From NCBI GenBank assembly GCA_963763885.1, contig CAVXQD010000001.1:806001-870000 (forward strand): DNA of 64,000 nucleotides, in the 5' to 3' direction. The notes under the pieces are model-generated. The model searched no databases. It was not told the origin of the DNA and saw only the letters and a list, made by a program, of their open reading frames with translations. Position 1 is the stretch's first letter. Every line of letters starts with the position of its first letter. Positions 43,459-50,619 of the stretch are shown here, piece by piece. The position numbers were made by a program, and so were the translations under genes. The stretch comes from JANNBN01 sp963763885 (GTDB taxonomy: Bacteria > Actinomycetota > Acidimicrobiia > Acidimicrobiales > JANYDT01).

Positions 43459-43927
43459 GCAGTACAAGCGCCGTCACGATGGCGGCGGTAGCTGCCTCGT
43501 GGCCCTTGTCCTCGGTGGAGCCGGGCAGACCAGAGCGGTCGAACGCTTGCTGTTCGGTGTCACAGGTGAGCACGCCGAAGCCGATTGGGATGCCGGTCTC
43601 GGTGGCCACGTTGGTGATGCCGATGGTGGCGCCCTGACACACGTAATCGAAGTGTGGGGTATTGCCTCGCAGCACCAAACCCAGCACCACAAGCGCATCA
43701 AACTGTCCACTGCGGGCCATTCGGGAAGCAGCAACCGGAAGTTCAAACGCGCCCGGCACCTCCACGATGGTGAGGTGTTGGATCTGCGCGTCGGCGCAGC
43801 CACGCTGGGCGCCATCGAGCAATGCTCGCATCAGTTCCTGATGCCACTTCGCCACAACAATGCCGACCCGAAGTGAGGACGAATGCGCTGCGTTGACTGC
43901 TAGGGCGGGGGCTCCAGAGCCGCTCAT
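43448..43927 (-). CDS. ribH: 6,7-dimethyl-8-ribityllumazine synthase
   Basis: 159 residues. Condenses 5-amino-6-ribitylaminouracil with 3,4-dihydroxy-2-butanone 4-phosphate. Signatures: RVGIVVAKWHQELMRALLDGA, VEVPGAFELPVAASRMARSGQFDALVVLGLVLRGNTPHFDYVC and FGVLTCDTEQQAFDRSG. The start overlaps the ribBA stop by 4 bp; the end overlaps ribD. The usual active-site His sits in the NTPHFDYV segment. Confidence 0.95.
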   Translation of the reverse strand: MSGSGAPALAVNAAHSSSLRVGIVVAKWHQELMRALLDGAQRGCADAQIQHLTIVEVPGAFELPVAASRMARSGQFDALVVLGLVLRGNTPHFDYVCQGATIGITNVATETGIPIGFGVLTCDTEQQAFDRSGLPGSTEDKGHEAATAAIVTALVLRDY

Positions 43928-45138
43928 CCGAGGTTTCCTTCAATGGTGTGGCCCATGCGGTCTCGCTTGGTTCGTAGATATTCCGTGTTTTGCGGGGTTA
44001 TGCGGCTTGGCATCTGCACCCGTCCAACGATGTCGAGGCCGAACCCCTCGAGGCCGCCGAACTTGGAGGGGTTGTTTGTCATCAGACGCATCGTAGTGAC
44101 CCCAAGATCGACCAAGATCTGCGCACCAATTCCGTACTCACGTGAATCAACCGGCAACCCGAGTTTGGAGTTGGCGTCCACGGTGTCTTCGCCCTGTTCC
44201 TGCAATGTGTATGCGCGCAGCTTATGTCCGATGCCGATTCCGCGGCCCTCGTGACCGCGCAAGTAGACCACCACACCAGTGCCAACCTCGTCAATAAGGC
44301 GCATTGCGTCTTGTAGCTGCGGACCGCAGTCGCATCGAAGCGAGCCGAACACGTCGCCGGTGAGGCATTCACTATGCACGCGTACCAAAACATTGGGATG
44401 CCCGGCAACGTCACCACGCACGAATGCGAGATGTTCGGTGTCATCGAGAACGGACTGAAATGCGTAACAGGTGAACTCGCCGAACTCCGTTGGAATGCGG
44501 GCTTCGGAGAACCTCCGTACTAACTTTTCGGTGCGACGCCGATACCGGATGAGGTCGGCGATGGTGACCATGAGCAGCCCATGCCGCTCGGCGAAGGCCT
44601 CCAGTTCAGGGCCTCGTGCCATTCCCATCTTCTTGGCATCGGTGATCTCGCACAGAACGCCAGCTGGTTCCAGACCGGCGAGCCGGGCAAGGTCAACAGC
44701 AGCCTCTGTATGCCCTGCCCGTTTGAGCACTCCACCTGGCGCGGCGCGCAACGGACAGACGTGGCCGGGACGAGCCAAATCGCCGGGACGGGTACGAGGG
44801 TCGACAAGAGCCGCAATAGTTGCAGAACGATCGTATGCACTGATACCAGTTGAGGTGCCGTGGCGATAGTCCACGGTGACAGTGAAGGCCGTGCGGTGGC
44901 TCTCGGTGTTACTGAGGACCATCAGCGGCAGGTCGAGCTCGTCACAACGCTCCCCCATCATCGGCGCACATATGTACCCCGACGTGTGCTCAAGGAAGAA
45001 CGCAATCTTTTCCGGAGTCACGGCCGAGGCGGCCATGATGAGGTCGCCCTCGTTCTCGCGATCTTCGTCGTCGAGGACGACGACAATTTCACCACGGGCA
45101 ATCGCAGCGATGGCATCTTCAATTGCGGCGATTGGCAT
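43924..45138 (-). CDS. ribBA: bifunctional DHBP synthase / GTP cyclohydrolase II
   Basis: 404 residues. N-terminal RibB domain (about 1-200): VVLDDEDRENEGDLIMAAS (acidic metal motif), HGTSTGISAYDRSATI, RAGHTEAAVDLARLAGLEPAGVLCEI. C-terminal RibA domain: RVHSECLTGDVFGSLRCDCGPQL with the three zinc Cys, YLRGHEGRGIG and RLMTNNPSKFGGL. Supplies both precursors of the riboflavin pathway. Starts 43 bp after ribE. Confidence 0.96.
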   Translation of the reverse strand: MPIAAIEDAIAAIARGEIVVVLDDEDRENEGDLIMAASAVTPEKIAFFLEHTSGYICAPMMGERCDELDLPLMVLSNTESHRTAFTVTVDYRHGTSTGISAYDRSATIAALVDPRTRPGDLARPGHVCPLRAAPGGVLKRAGHTEAAVDLARLAGLEPAGVLCEITDAKKMGMARGPELEAFAERHGLLMVTIADLIRYRRRTEKLVRRFSEARIPTEFGEFTCYAFQSVLDDTEHLAFVRGDVAGHPNVLVRVHSECLTGDVFGSLRCDCGPQLQDAMRLIDEVGTGVVVYLRGHEGRGIGIGHKLRAYTLQEQGEDTVDANSKLGLPVDSREYGIGAQILVDLGVTTMRLMTNNPSKFGGLEGFGLDIVGRVQMPSRITPQNTEYLRTKRDRMGHTIEGNLG

Positions 45139-45181
45139 GGGTTGGGTCCTTAACTTCGGTATTTTGAAACTTCAGACGTTG

Positions 45182-45781
45182 TTACGACGCAGCGTCGGTC
45201 TTTGGCAGGTAGGCCAACAGCAGTTGCTCGGCGTACTTGGCCATCACATCCACTTCCAGATTCACCCGGTCGCCAACACCCTTACGGCCGAATGTTGTGA
45301 CTTCGATCGTGTGAGGGATGAGCGCCACGGTGAAACCATCGGCAGTTGGCCGCACAACCGTGAGGCTGCAGCCGTCGACGGTGATGGAGCCTTTCTCCAC
45401 TACATAGCGGAGCAGGTCCGCTGGCATCTGAATCTGCAGGTCTGGGGCGGGGTTGACAATGGTTCCGACTGCATCAACGTGACCCTGGACCAGGTGTCCA
45501 CCGAGGCGGTCAGCCAGGCGAACGGGCCGCTCAAGGTTGACCATGTCCCCAACCTGCACGTCGGCCAGGTTGGTTCGGCTCAGCGTCTCGGGAACCGCGT
45601 CCGCCTGCCACCATCCGTCACCTGAGTCAGTGAGGGTAAGACAGCAACCGTTTACCGCAATCGACGCACCAGGGAACGACTCGTGCAACACGGTTGCAGC
45701 CTTGAACCGGAACGTTGCACCGGTCGCGGTGTCCGTACGGGCAATGACCGTTCCCAACTCTTCGACAATGCCCGTAAACAT
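45182..45781 (-). CDS. ribE: riboflavin synthase (alpha subunit)
   Basis: 199 residues, two lumazine-binding repeats: MFTGIVEELGTVIARTDTATGATFRF with GASIAVNGCCLTLTD and VPETLSRTNLADVQVGDMVNLERPVRLADRLGGHLVQGHVDAVG; then IVEKGSITVDGCSLTVV-like VVEKGSITVDGCSLTVVRPTADGFTVALIPHTIEVTTFG. Dismutates dimethyl-ribityllumazine to riboflavin. First gene of the ribE-BA-H-D operon. No FMN riboswitch is seen upstream; instead the left palindrome array of the 45.8-47.0 kb element lies 59-110 bp before its start. Confidence 0.95.
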   Translation of the reverse strand: MFTGIVEELGTVIARTDTATGATFRFKAATVLHESFPGASIAVNGCCLTLTDSGDGWWQADAVPETLSRTNLADVQVGDMVNLERPVRLADRLGGHLVQGHVDAVGTIVNPAPDLQIQMPADLLRYVVEKGSITVDGCSLTVVRPTADGFTVALIPHTIEVTTFGRKGVGDRVNLEVDVMAKYAEQLLLAYLPKTDAAS

Positions 45782-45830
45782 GATTCAGCCAGGCTACCGG
45801 GCGCGGCCGACGGCGAACGAAGTGAACCAG

Positions 45831-45952
45831 ATCCCCGAACCAACGTTGCCTTCCCAGCAACCAACGTTGGGCTGTCAACAACCAACGTTGTCCAAAACCG
45901 CTCAAGGAGGCGCTGCGTCATGCGGGTTGGTTGCTGGACCGGTCACGTTGGA
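45831..45952 (+). repeat. left inverted repeat (about 122 bp) with three phased palindromes
   Basis: Contains three copies of the palindrome CCAACGTTGG or a one-base variant at 45840, 45861 and 45882, exactly 21 bp apart, on the outer side. The inner side holds GTTGGTTGCTGGA, which can pair with TCCC/TCCAGCAACCAAC-like sequence within the array, so the whole repeat can fold. Its reverse complement aligns without gaps through the stretch from TCCAAC to the array with the right repeat at 46849-46970; the best-conserved block is TCCAGCAACCAACCCG. Confidence 0.85.
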
Positions 45953-46039
45953 GAACTTTGGCTCGCATGATAAACAATGAAACATAATGATATTCAGTTC
46001 ACCCACTTCCTCCGCTCATCCGTCTCTGATCGGAGGGCC

Positions 46040-46843
46040 ATGCCCAGCAACTACGAAGAAGTACTCACTGGACCGCACGCAGCGGCTTTACTCGGCCTCG
46101 ACGGCTTTCGAGAACGCAATTGGCCATTGCAATTTTGCTGCCCGCACGGTCGCCACGACGTTCCATTCATTCAGACACGGCGTTGGAAAGAGCCGATTGA
46201 TGTTGATGGAGCACGCATCGCCCACCCCAGCCTGGTTCTGCGTCACCTCGGCTACTACCTCACAGGATCGCTCGACGGCATCGGGGCGTCGGAACGAATC
46301 GAGTTGGCGGTTGAACACGCTCGGCGCCGGAAGCTGATCACGCTTGATGATTTGTGGACCCGCGGGGGCGCAAACCCAGGAGACGCGGCTTTACGCCCGA
46401 TTATCAGAGCTCGCCGGGGAGAGCCATGCACCGAGAGTTATGCCGAGACCATCACCATGCAAACGTTTAGAGCGTGGGGGCTCCAAGTGTTTACGCAGGT
46501 ACCTGTTTTCGATGTTCCGTTGCAATGGCGCACCGCTGACGAGCACGAACGTCTTCGTTCGGACTTCGCTATCTCCTACGAACGGCTGCCGAAACGGCCG
46601 AAGACCTTCAAACCAAGCGAAGTACTTTTGCTGGAGCTGTTTAGCGCTGAATTCCACGGCGGCTCGTTCGTGCAGGACGCTGACAAACAGTTGGTCTACG
46701 ACCGGCTCGGTTACAACGTGGTGATCATTACCCCGAATCAATTGCGTGACCGCCCCGCCGAAGTGTTTGCAGCAATCCAAGGCGCGTTTCGGCGCGTCGG
46801 AAAACCGTGGCCGGCCGGCGAGTACTCCTGCTGGACCGCGTGA
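46040..46843 (+). CDS. PD-(D/E)xK / Vsr-like (DUF559-type) nuclease-like protein
   Basis: 267 residues from ATG 46040 (GGAGGG 4 nt upstream); ATG 45977 in an AT-rich patch is the alternative. N-terminal half (about 1-110) looks like the winged-helix/AbiEi-type region seen in DUF559 proteins (RWKEPIDVDGARIAHPSLVLRHLGYYL; ERIELAVEHARRRKLITLDDL). The C-terminal half has the order expected of a Vsr-like endonuclease fold: TESYAETITMQTFRAWGLQV (Glu132), RSDFAISY (Asp175), LLLELFSAEFHG (Glu199, Glu204), then DKQLVYDRLGYNVVIITPNQLRDRPAEVFAAI. Function unproven. It is enclosed by the inverted repeats, so it may act on them (inference). The region before it (45965-45996) is unusually AT-rich for this genome and may hold its promoter. 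Confidence 0.65.
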   Translation: MPSNYEEVLTGPHAAALLGLDGFRERNWPLQFCCPHGRHDVPFIQTRRWKEPIDVDGARIAHPSLVLRHLGYYLTGSLDGIGASERIELAVEHARRRKLITLDDLWTRGGANPGDAALRPIIRARRGEPCTESYAETITMQTFRAWGLQVFTQVPVFDVPLQWRTADEHERLRSDFAISYERLPKRPKTFKPSEVLLLELFSAEFHGGSFVQDADKQLVYDRLGYNVVIITPNQLRDRPAEVFAAIQGAFRRVGKPWPAGEYSCWTA

Positions 46844-46848
46844 ACCGC

Positions 46849-46970
46849 TCCAACCTTGCCTCTCCAGCAACCAACCCGTCTCGAAATGGCCCGATTCGGC
46901 CGGTTTCGGCCAACGTTGGTTGCGGGACGGCCAACGTTGGTTGCTGGACGGCCAACGTTGGTTCCGAGGG
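46849..46970 (-). repeat. right inverted repeat (about 122 bp) with three phased palindromes
   Basis: Perfect CCAACGTTGG copies start at 46910, 46931 and 46952, exactly 21 bp apart, each followed by TTGC/TTCC. A perfect 13-bp inverted repeat, TCCAGCAACCAAC (46863-46875) with GTTGGTTGCTGGA (46936-46948), would make a large hairpin spanning the repeat. It follows the nuclease-like gene stop by 5 bp and precedes the end of the convergent fbiC by 53 bp, so it may also serve as a transcription boundary. Confidence 0.88.
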
Positions 46971-47023
46971 TGCGGTTTTGACGTGGTGGGGTGCGGCACA
47001 CCCGAGGTGCGGGAGTGTACGGC

Positions 47024-49402
47024 TTAGGCGTGGGCGATGGCTTCGAGGCCGGGTTGGCCGTAGAGGGTGGTGCGCTGCGCAAGTGGACGGCCCAGTGGGG
47101 CCACAAGTTCAGCAAGTTCGGCGGGGGTCTTACCCTGGCCGTGCGAAGCGCCTGCCGCCCGCGAGATGTTCTCGTTCATGAGCGTGCCGCCCAGGTCGTT
47201 CACACCGGCACGCAACAACTGGCGGACACCAGCGGCGCCGATCTTGACCCAGCTGGCCTGCACGCTGTCGATGCGTCCTGGTCCATTGGCATAGGCGATA
47301 CGCCCCACCGCGTGCATCAGCACGACTTCACGGAACGTTGGTCCGCGACGGGATTTCTTCTGCAGATAGATGGGCGATGCCATGTGCACGAACGGCAACG
47401 GGATGAACTCCGTGAACCCGCCGGTGCGTGCCTGAACCTCGCGCGTCCGGATGAAGTGCCGCGCCACGTGAATGGGCCGCTCGACCGAGCCATGCATGAT
47501 GGTGACGTTGCTTCGTAGGCCAACCTGATGCGCAATCTCGTGGCAGTCAAGCCATTGCTGTGTGTTGACCTTGTCCGGACACAAGATGGCCCGAACCTCG
47601 TCGTCGAGAATCTCTGCTGCGGTGCCTGGCAACGAACGCAGACCAGCGTCCACCAAGCGTCGGAGATACGTCTCGAGGTCTTCGCCCAGCCGCCGAGCGC
47701 CCTCTGTTACCTCGAGCGCGGTGAAACCGTGAACGTGGATCCCCGGCGCTGCCTCCTTTACGGCCCGGCAAACATCGAGGTAGTACTCGCCGTCGAAGTC
47801 TGGATGAATGCCGCCCTGAAGTGTTACTTCAGTCGCGCCCAACTCCCATGCCTCGGCGACTCGTTCAGCGATGTCTTCAAGCGTGAGCAGATACGGCTTG
47901 CCACGCAGGTTGAGCGACAAAGGACCTTTGGAGAACCCGCAGAACTTGCACTTGAAGGTACAGACGTTGGTGTAATTGATGTTTCGGTTGTGGACCCACG
48001 TGATGTTCTCGCCGATGATCTGCGCGCGTAGTTCATCTGCTGCCTCGGCGATCACGGTGACGTCATTGCCGCGAGCTTCGAGGAGCGTGACCAGCTCGTC
48101 GATGCCTGGCACCTGTCCTGCCATGACTCCGGCAAGAACTTCGCGCACCGCGCCGGTTGCCTGCCCTACGGGTTCCCGAACGAGCACCATTGGCTCGGCC
48201 GAAGCACCGGAATACCAAGCGGTTGACGCATCGCCCACCAGCACCACCTCGGCGCCGTCGCCGACGTCGACGAAATGGCCGACCTTCTCTGGGAACACTG
48301 CGCCCGGGTCGTCTCGACCAAGGAGATCGGAGTCGCTGCGGTCCTGCACGGGAAAACGCATTTGGGTGTCGAGCCACCGAAGAGGGTCTGCGGCGAATTC
48401 GCTGTAAACGGTGAGCCGGGGTGCAAGCACCATCCCGCGTTCAGCGGTGACATCGCGGAGGCGGTCGACCGCTGGCCATGGCTTCTCTGGGTTGACGTGG
48501 TCGGCCGTCACCGGTGAGACACCGCCCCAATCGTCGATACCAGCGTCTAGCAATGAGCCGAAATCGTCGGTGAGATTCGGAGGTGCCTGCAGGTGGATTG
48601 TCGGAGGAAGGATGATGCGCGCGACGGCCAACGACCACAGCTCCTCTTCGCCAGGACACTCGGGCGCGCCGCGCATGGCGGTTCGTTCCTTGGGCACGAA
48701 GTTCTGCACGATGACTTCTTGCACGTGCCTGTGGCGGGCATGTGATTCTGCGATGGCCTGCAGCGCCTCGATGCGGTCCATCCGACTTTCACCGATGCCA
48801 ACGAGGATCCCCGTGGTGAAGGGAATCTGCAGTTCACCTGCAGCATCCAAGGTGGCCAACCGCCGCGCCGGCGTCTTGTCCGGGGCTAGCCGGTGGCACT
48901 CGAGGTCGGCATTGAGTGACTCGATCATCATCCCCTGCGACGCACTCACCGGACGGAGTTGTGCGAGGTCCGCAGCGCTGATGGCCCCGCAGTTGGCGTG
49001 GGGAAGCAGGCCGGTCTCGGACAGCACCTTGCCAGCGGCAACAGAGACGTAGTGCACCGTGGAGTCATACCCGTGCGAACGCAACCAATCACGGGCGACC
49101 TCGTAGCGGTCTTCGGGACGTTCGCCGAGCGTGAACAACGCTTCGTGACAACCCTGACGAGCACCTCCTCGTGCGATCTCCAGCACCTCGTCAAGTTCGA
49201 GGTACGGCGATACAACATGTGCCGGCGCCTTTGCGAACGTGCAATACCCGCAGGTGGAGTTACACAAACGAGTGAGCGGAATAAACACCTTGGGCGAGTA
49301 GGTGACCCGTATCCCGAACGCTGCACTACGGATGGCACGTGCGTGCGACATCAAAGCGTCGAGCGGCGTGCTGAGGAGCTCGTGGGGTGTTGGCATGTTC
49401 AT
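47024..49402 (-). CDS. fbiC: FO synthase (7,8-didemethyl-8-hydroxy-5-deazariboflavin synthase)
   Basis: 792 residues from ATG 49402, overlapping the HxlR stop by 4 bp. Two radical-SAM halves fused: CofG-like N-terminal half with CNSTCGYCTF (Cys 47, 51, 54) and CofH-like C-terminal half with CTFKCKFCGF (about residues 481-490). Together they join tyrosine and 5-amino-6-ribitylaminouracil to make FO, the chromophore of coenzyme F420. The uracil substrate comes from the rib genes 1.2 kb away on the same strand. Full length for actinobacterial FbiC. Confidence 0.96.
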   Translation of the reverse strand: MNMPTPHELLSTPLDALMSHARAIRSAAFGIRVTYSPKVFIPLTRLCNSTCGYCTFAKAPAHVVSPYLELDEVLEIARGGARQGCHEALFTLGERPEDRYEVARDWLRSHGYDSTVHYVSVAAGKVLSETGLLPHANCGAISAADLAQLRPVSASQGMMIESLNADLECHRLAPDKTPARRLATLDAAGELQIPFTTGILVGIGESRMDRIEALQAIAESHARHRHVQEVIVQNFVPKERTAMRGAPECPGEEELWSLAVARIILPPTIHLQAPPNLTDDFGSLLDAGIDDWGGVSPVTADHVNPEKPWPAVDRLRDVTAERGMVLAPRLTVYSEFAADPLRWLDTQMRFPVQDRSDSDLLGRDDPGAVFPEKVGHFVDVGDGAEVVLVGDASTAWYSGASAEPMVLVREPVGQATGAVREVLAGVMAGQVPGIDELVTLLEARGNDVTVIAEAADELRAQIIGENITWVHNRNINYTNVCTFKCKFCGFSKGPLSLNLRGKPYLLTLEDIAERVAEAWELGATEVTLQGGIHPDFDGEYYLDVCRAVKEAAPGIHVHGFTALEVTEGARRLGEDLETYLRRLVDAGLRSLPGTAAEILDDEVRAILCPDKVNTQQWLDCHEIAHQVGLRSNVTIMHGSVERPIHVARHFIRTREVQARTGGFTEFIPLPFVHMASPIYLQKKSRRGPTFREVVLMHAVGRIAYANGPGRIDSVQASWVKIGAAGVRQLLRAGVNDLGGTLMNENISRAAGASHGQGKTPAELAELVAPLGRPLAQRTTLYGQPGLEAIAHA

Positions 49403-49965
49403 GGCTCCAGGTCTTGCTGCGGGAGGGTCGGCTGTGAGATCTCGCTGAGTGCGAGCGTTTCGGAATGATCGGCGTCTTGACCGAGCGGATGCTGGTGACG
49501 ATTTCGCAACTGCAGCGGCGTCACGTGGGTGTCGCAGCACGGGCAATGGAACATCTGCTCAACAGGTGTGCCGCACGCGTCGTGCACCAACACGACCGGC
49601 GGACCTGCCTCGCCAACCATCCACGTATCGCCCCACTTCATGAGAGCAACCAAGGAAGGCGACAGTTCGATGCCTTTGCGAGTGAGCCGGTACTCGAACC
49701 GTTCCGGCCGGACTTGGTAGGCAACTTTGTCCATGATCCCGGCCTGTACAAGCCGCCCAAGGCGGTCTGTCAACAGGTTCCGGGCAATCCCCAGGTCACG
49801 ATGAAATTCGTCGAATCGTCGAATGCCCCGGAACGCGTCCCGCAAGATCAGCAGCGTCCAACGGTCTCCAATGATCGAGACCGTGGCTGCGATGGAGCAC
49901 TCGGTCTGCGAAGGGGTGGTCGGCAAAGAAGATGCTGTCGGCATTGCAGCCGCTGTCGGGTTCAT
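49399..49965 (-). CDS. HxlR family transcriptional regulator with C-terminal zinc ribbon
   Basis: 188 residues. Winged helix: CSIAATVSIIGDRWTLLILRDAFRGIRRFDEFHRDLGIARNLLTDRLGRLVQAGIMDKVAYQVRPERFEYRLTRKGIELSPSLVALMKWGDTW. After it, VLVHDACGTPVEQMFHCPCCDTHVTPLQLRNR has a Cys plus CPCC that looks like a zinc or redox site. It is translationally coupled (ATGA) to fbiC, an unusual partner that suggests F420 synthesis is under its control or that both are just co-expressed. Confidence 0.88.
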   Translation of the reverse strand: MNPTAAAMPTASSLPTTPSQTECSIAATVSIIGDRWTLLILRDAFRGIRRFDEFHRDLGIARNLLTDRLGRLVQAGIMDKVAYQVRPERFEYRLTRKGIELSPSLVALMKWGDTWMVGEAGPPVVLVHDACGTPVEQMFHCPCCDTHVTPLQLRNRHQHPLGQDADHSETLALSEISQPTLPQQDLEP

Positions 49966-50090
49966 CGTTGGTCACCGTAGACGGTGTGAGTTGCAAAATG
50001 CAACCGACCTTTCAAGAACGGCCCTGAGAAAGCCGATCCGCCCGAAAACGTGGCAGTCCTCCGGAGCTATCCGCCGGTAGGATCAAGGCT

Positions 50091-50543
50091 GTGACGACGA
50101 CAACAGCAGTGCATTCGTCCGTCGCTGAGCGGCTGGAACAGGTTGGGCAGCGCTACACGGCCGGTCGCCGCGTCATCGTCGACGCCCTCGCACAAGCCGG
50201 CAAACCAGTTTCGTTGCCTGAATTACTTGCCCTTATGCCTGGCACACCGCAGTCCTCGGCATACAGAAACCTCGCTGTCCTCACCGAGACCGGCGCCGTG
50301 CAACGGTTGCCCTCCACCGACGAGTTCGGGCGGTTTGAGCTTGCAGAAGCACTCACCGGCCACCATCACCATCACCTGCAATGCACCGGCTGCGGAACAG
50401 TTACCGATGTCGAGCTTTCCGAAAACCTGGAAAACGTTCTGCGGCGCACCGAATCCGATCTTGGGAAGCGAACCGGGTTCACCGTCGCCTCGCATTTGGT
50501 GTCCTTCGAAGGTCTCTGTCGCACGTGCACGCTTCAGAGCTGA
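50091..50543 (+). CDS. Fur-family metalloregulator
   Basis: 150 residues from GTG 50091. N-terminal winged helix (RYTAGRRVIVDALAQAGKPVSLPELLALMPGTPQSSAYRNLAVLTETGAVQRL), then the metal/dimer domain: FELAEALTGHHHHHLQCTGCGTVTDVEL (His cluster and first Cys pair) and GLCRTC (second Cys pair) for the structural zinc. The regulated metal (iron, zinc or other) cannot be told. Divergent from the HxlR gene; 76 bp before hrpA. Confidence 0.9.
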   Translation: MTTTTAVHSSVAERLEQVGQRYTAGRRVIVDALAQAGKPVSLPELLALMPGTPQSSAYRNLAVLTETGAVQRLPSTDEFGRFELAEALTGHHHHHLQCTGCGTVTDVELSENLENVLRRTESDLGKRTGFTVASHLVSFEGLCRTCTLQS

Positions 50544-50619
50544 GCCCACGATGACGCCCTCGATGCTCAGCGGCTCAAGGCCTTGCACACGACCGTTCTG
50601 AACGCAACCGCTCCGAACC

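Larger units (their letters stand above)
45831..46970 (+). mobile_element. 1.14-kb nuclease gene unit bounded by inverted repeats (candidate novel element)
   Basis: Two imperfect inverted repeats of about 122 bp (45831-45952 and 46849-46970) enclose one gene, whose stop codon is only 5 bp from the right repeat. Both repeats have the same internal order, the same distances (30 bp conserved block, 32 bp divergent block, three palindromes at 21-bp period) and opposite orientation. The unit sits between fbiC and ribE, 53 bp from one and 49 bp from the other, with no gene damaged. It lacks a recognisable transposase, and I see no clear target-site duplication. The layout is like a REP/RAYT unit, but the protein is not a Y1 (HUH) transposase. 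Calling it mobile is inference. Confidence 0.5.

Noticed and set aside
45782..45976. FMN riboswitch upstream of the rib operon
   Set aside because: The conserved RFN blocks (AGGGGCGGGG-like and CCGACCGGCGGT-like) are not present; the region is occupied by the palindrome array.
46040..46843. REP-associated tyrosine (Y1/HUH) transposase
   Set aside because: No HUH motif (His-hydrophobic-His) with a downstream catalytic Tyr is visible; the C-terminal order fits a Vsr-like fold better.
45831..46970. CRISPR array at the repeats
   Set aside because: Repeats are only three per side, palindromic, with 11-bp near-identical spacers, and no cas genes occur.
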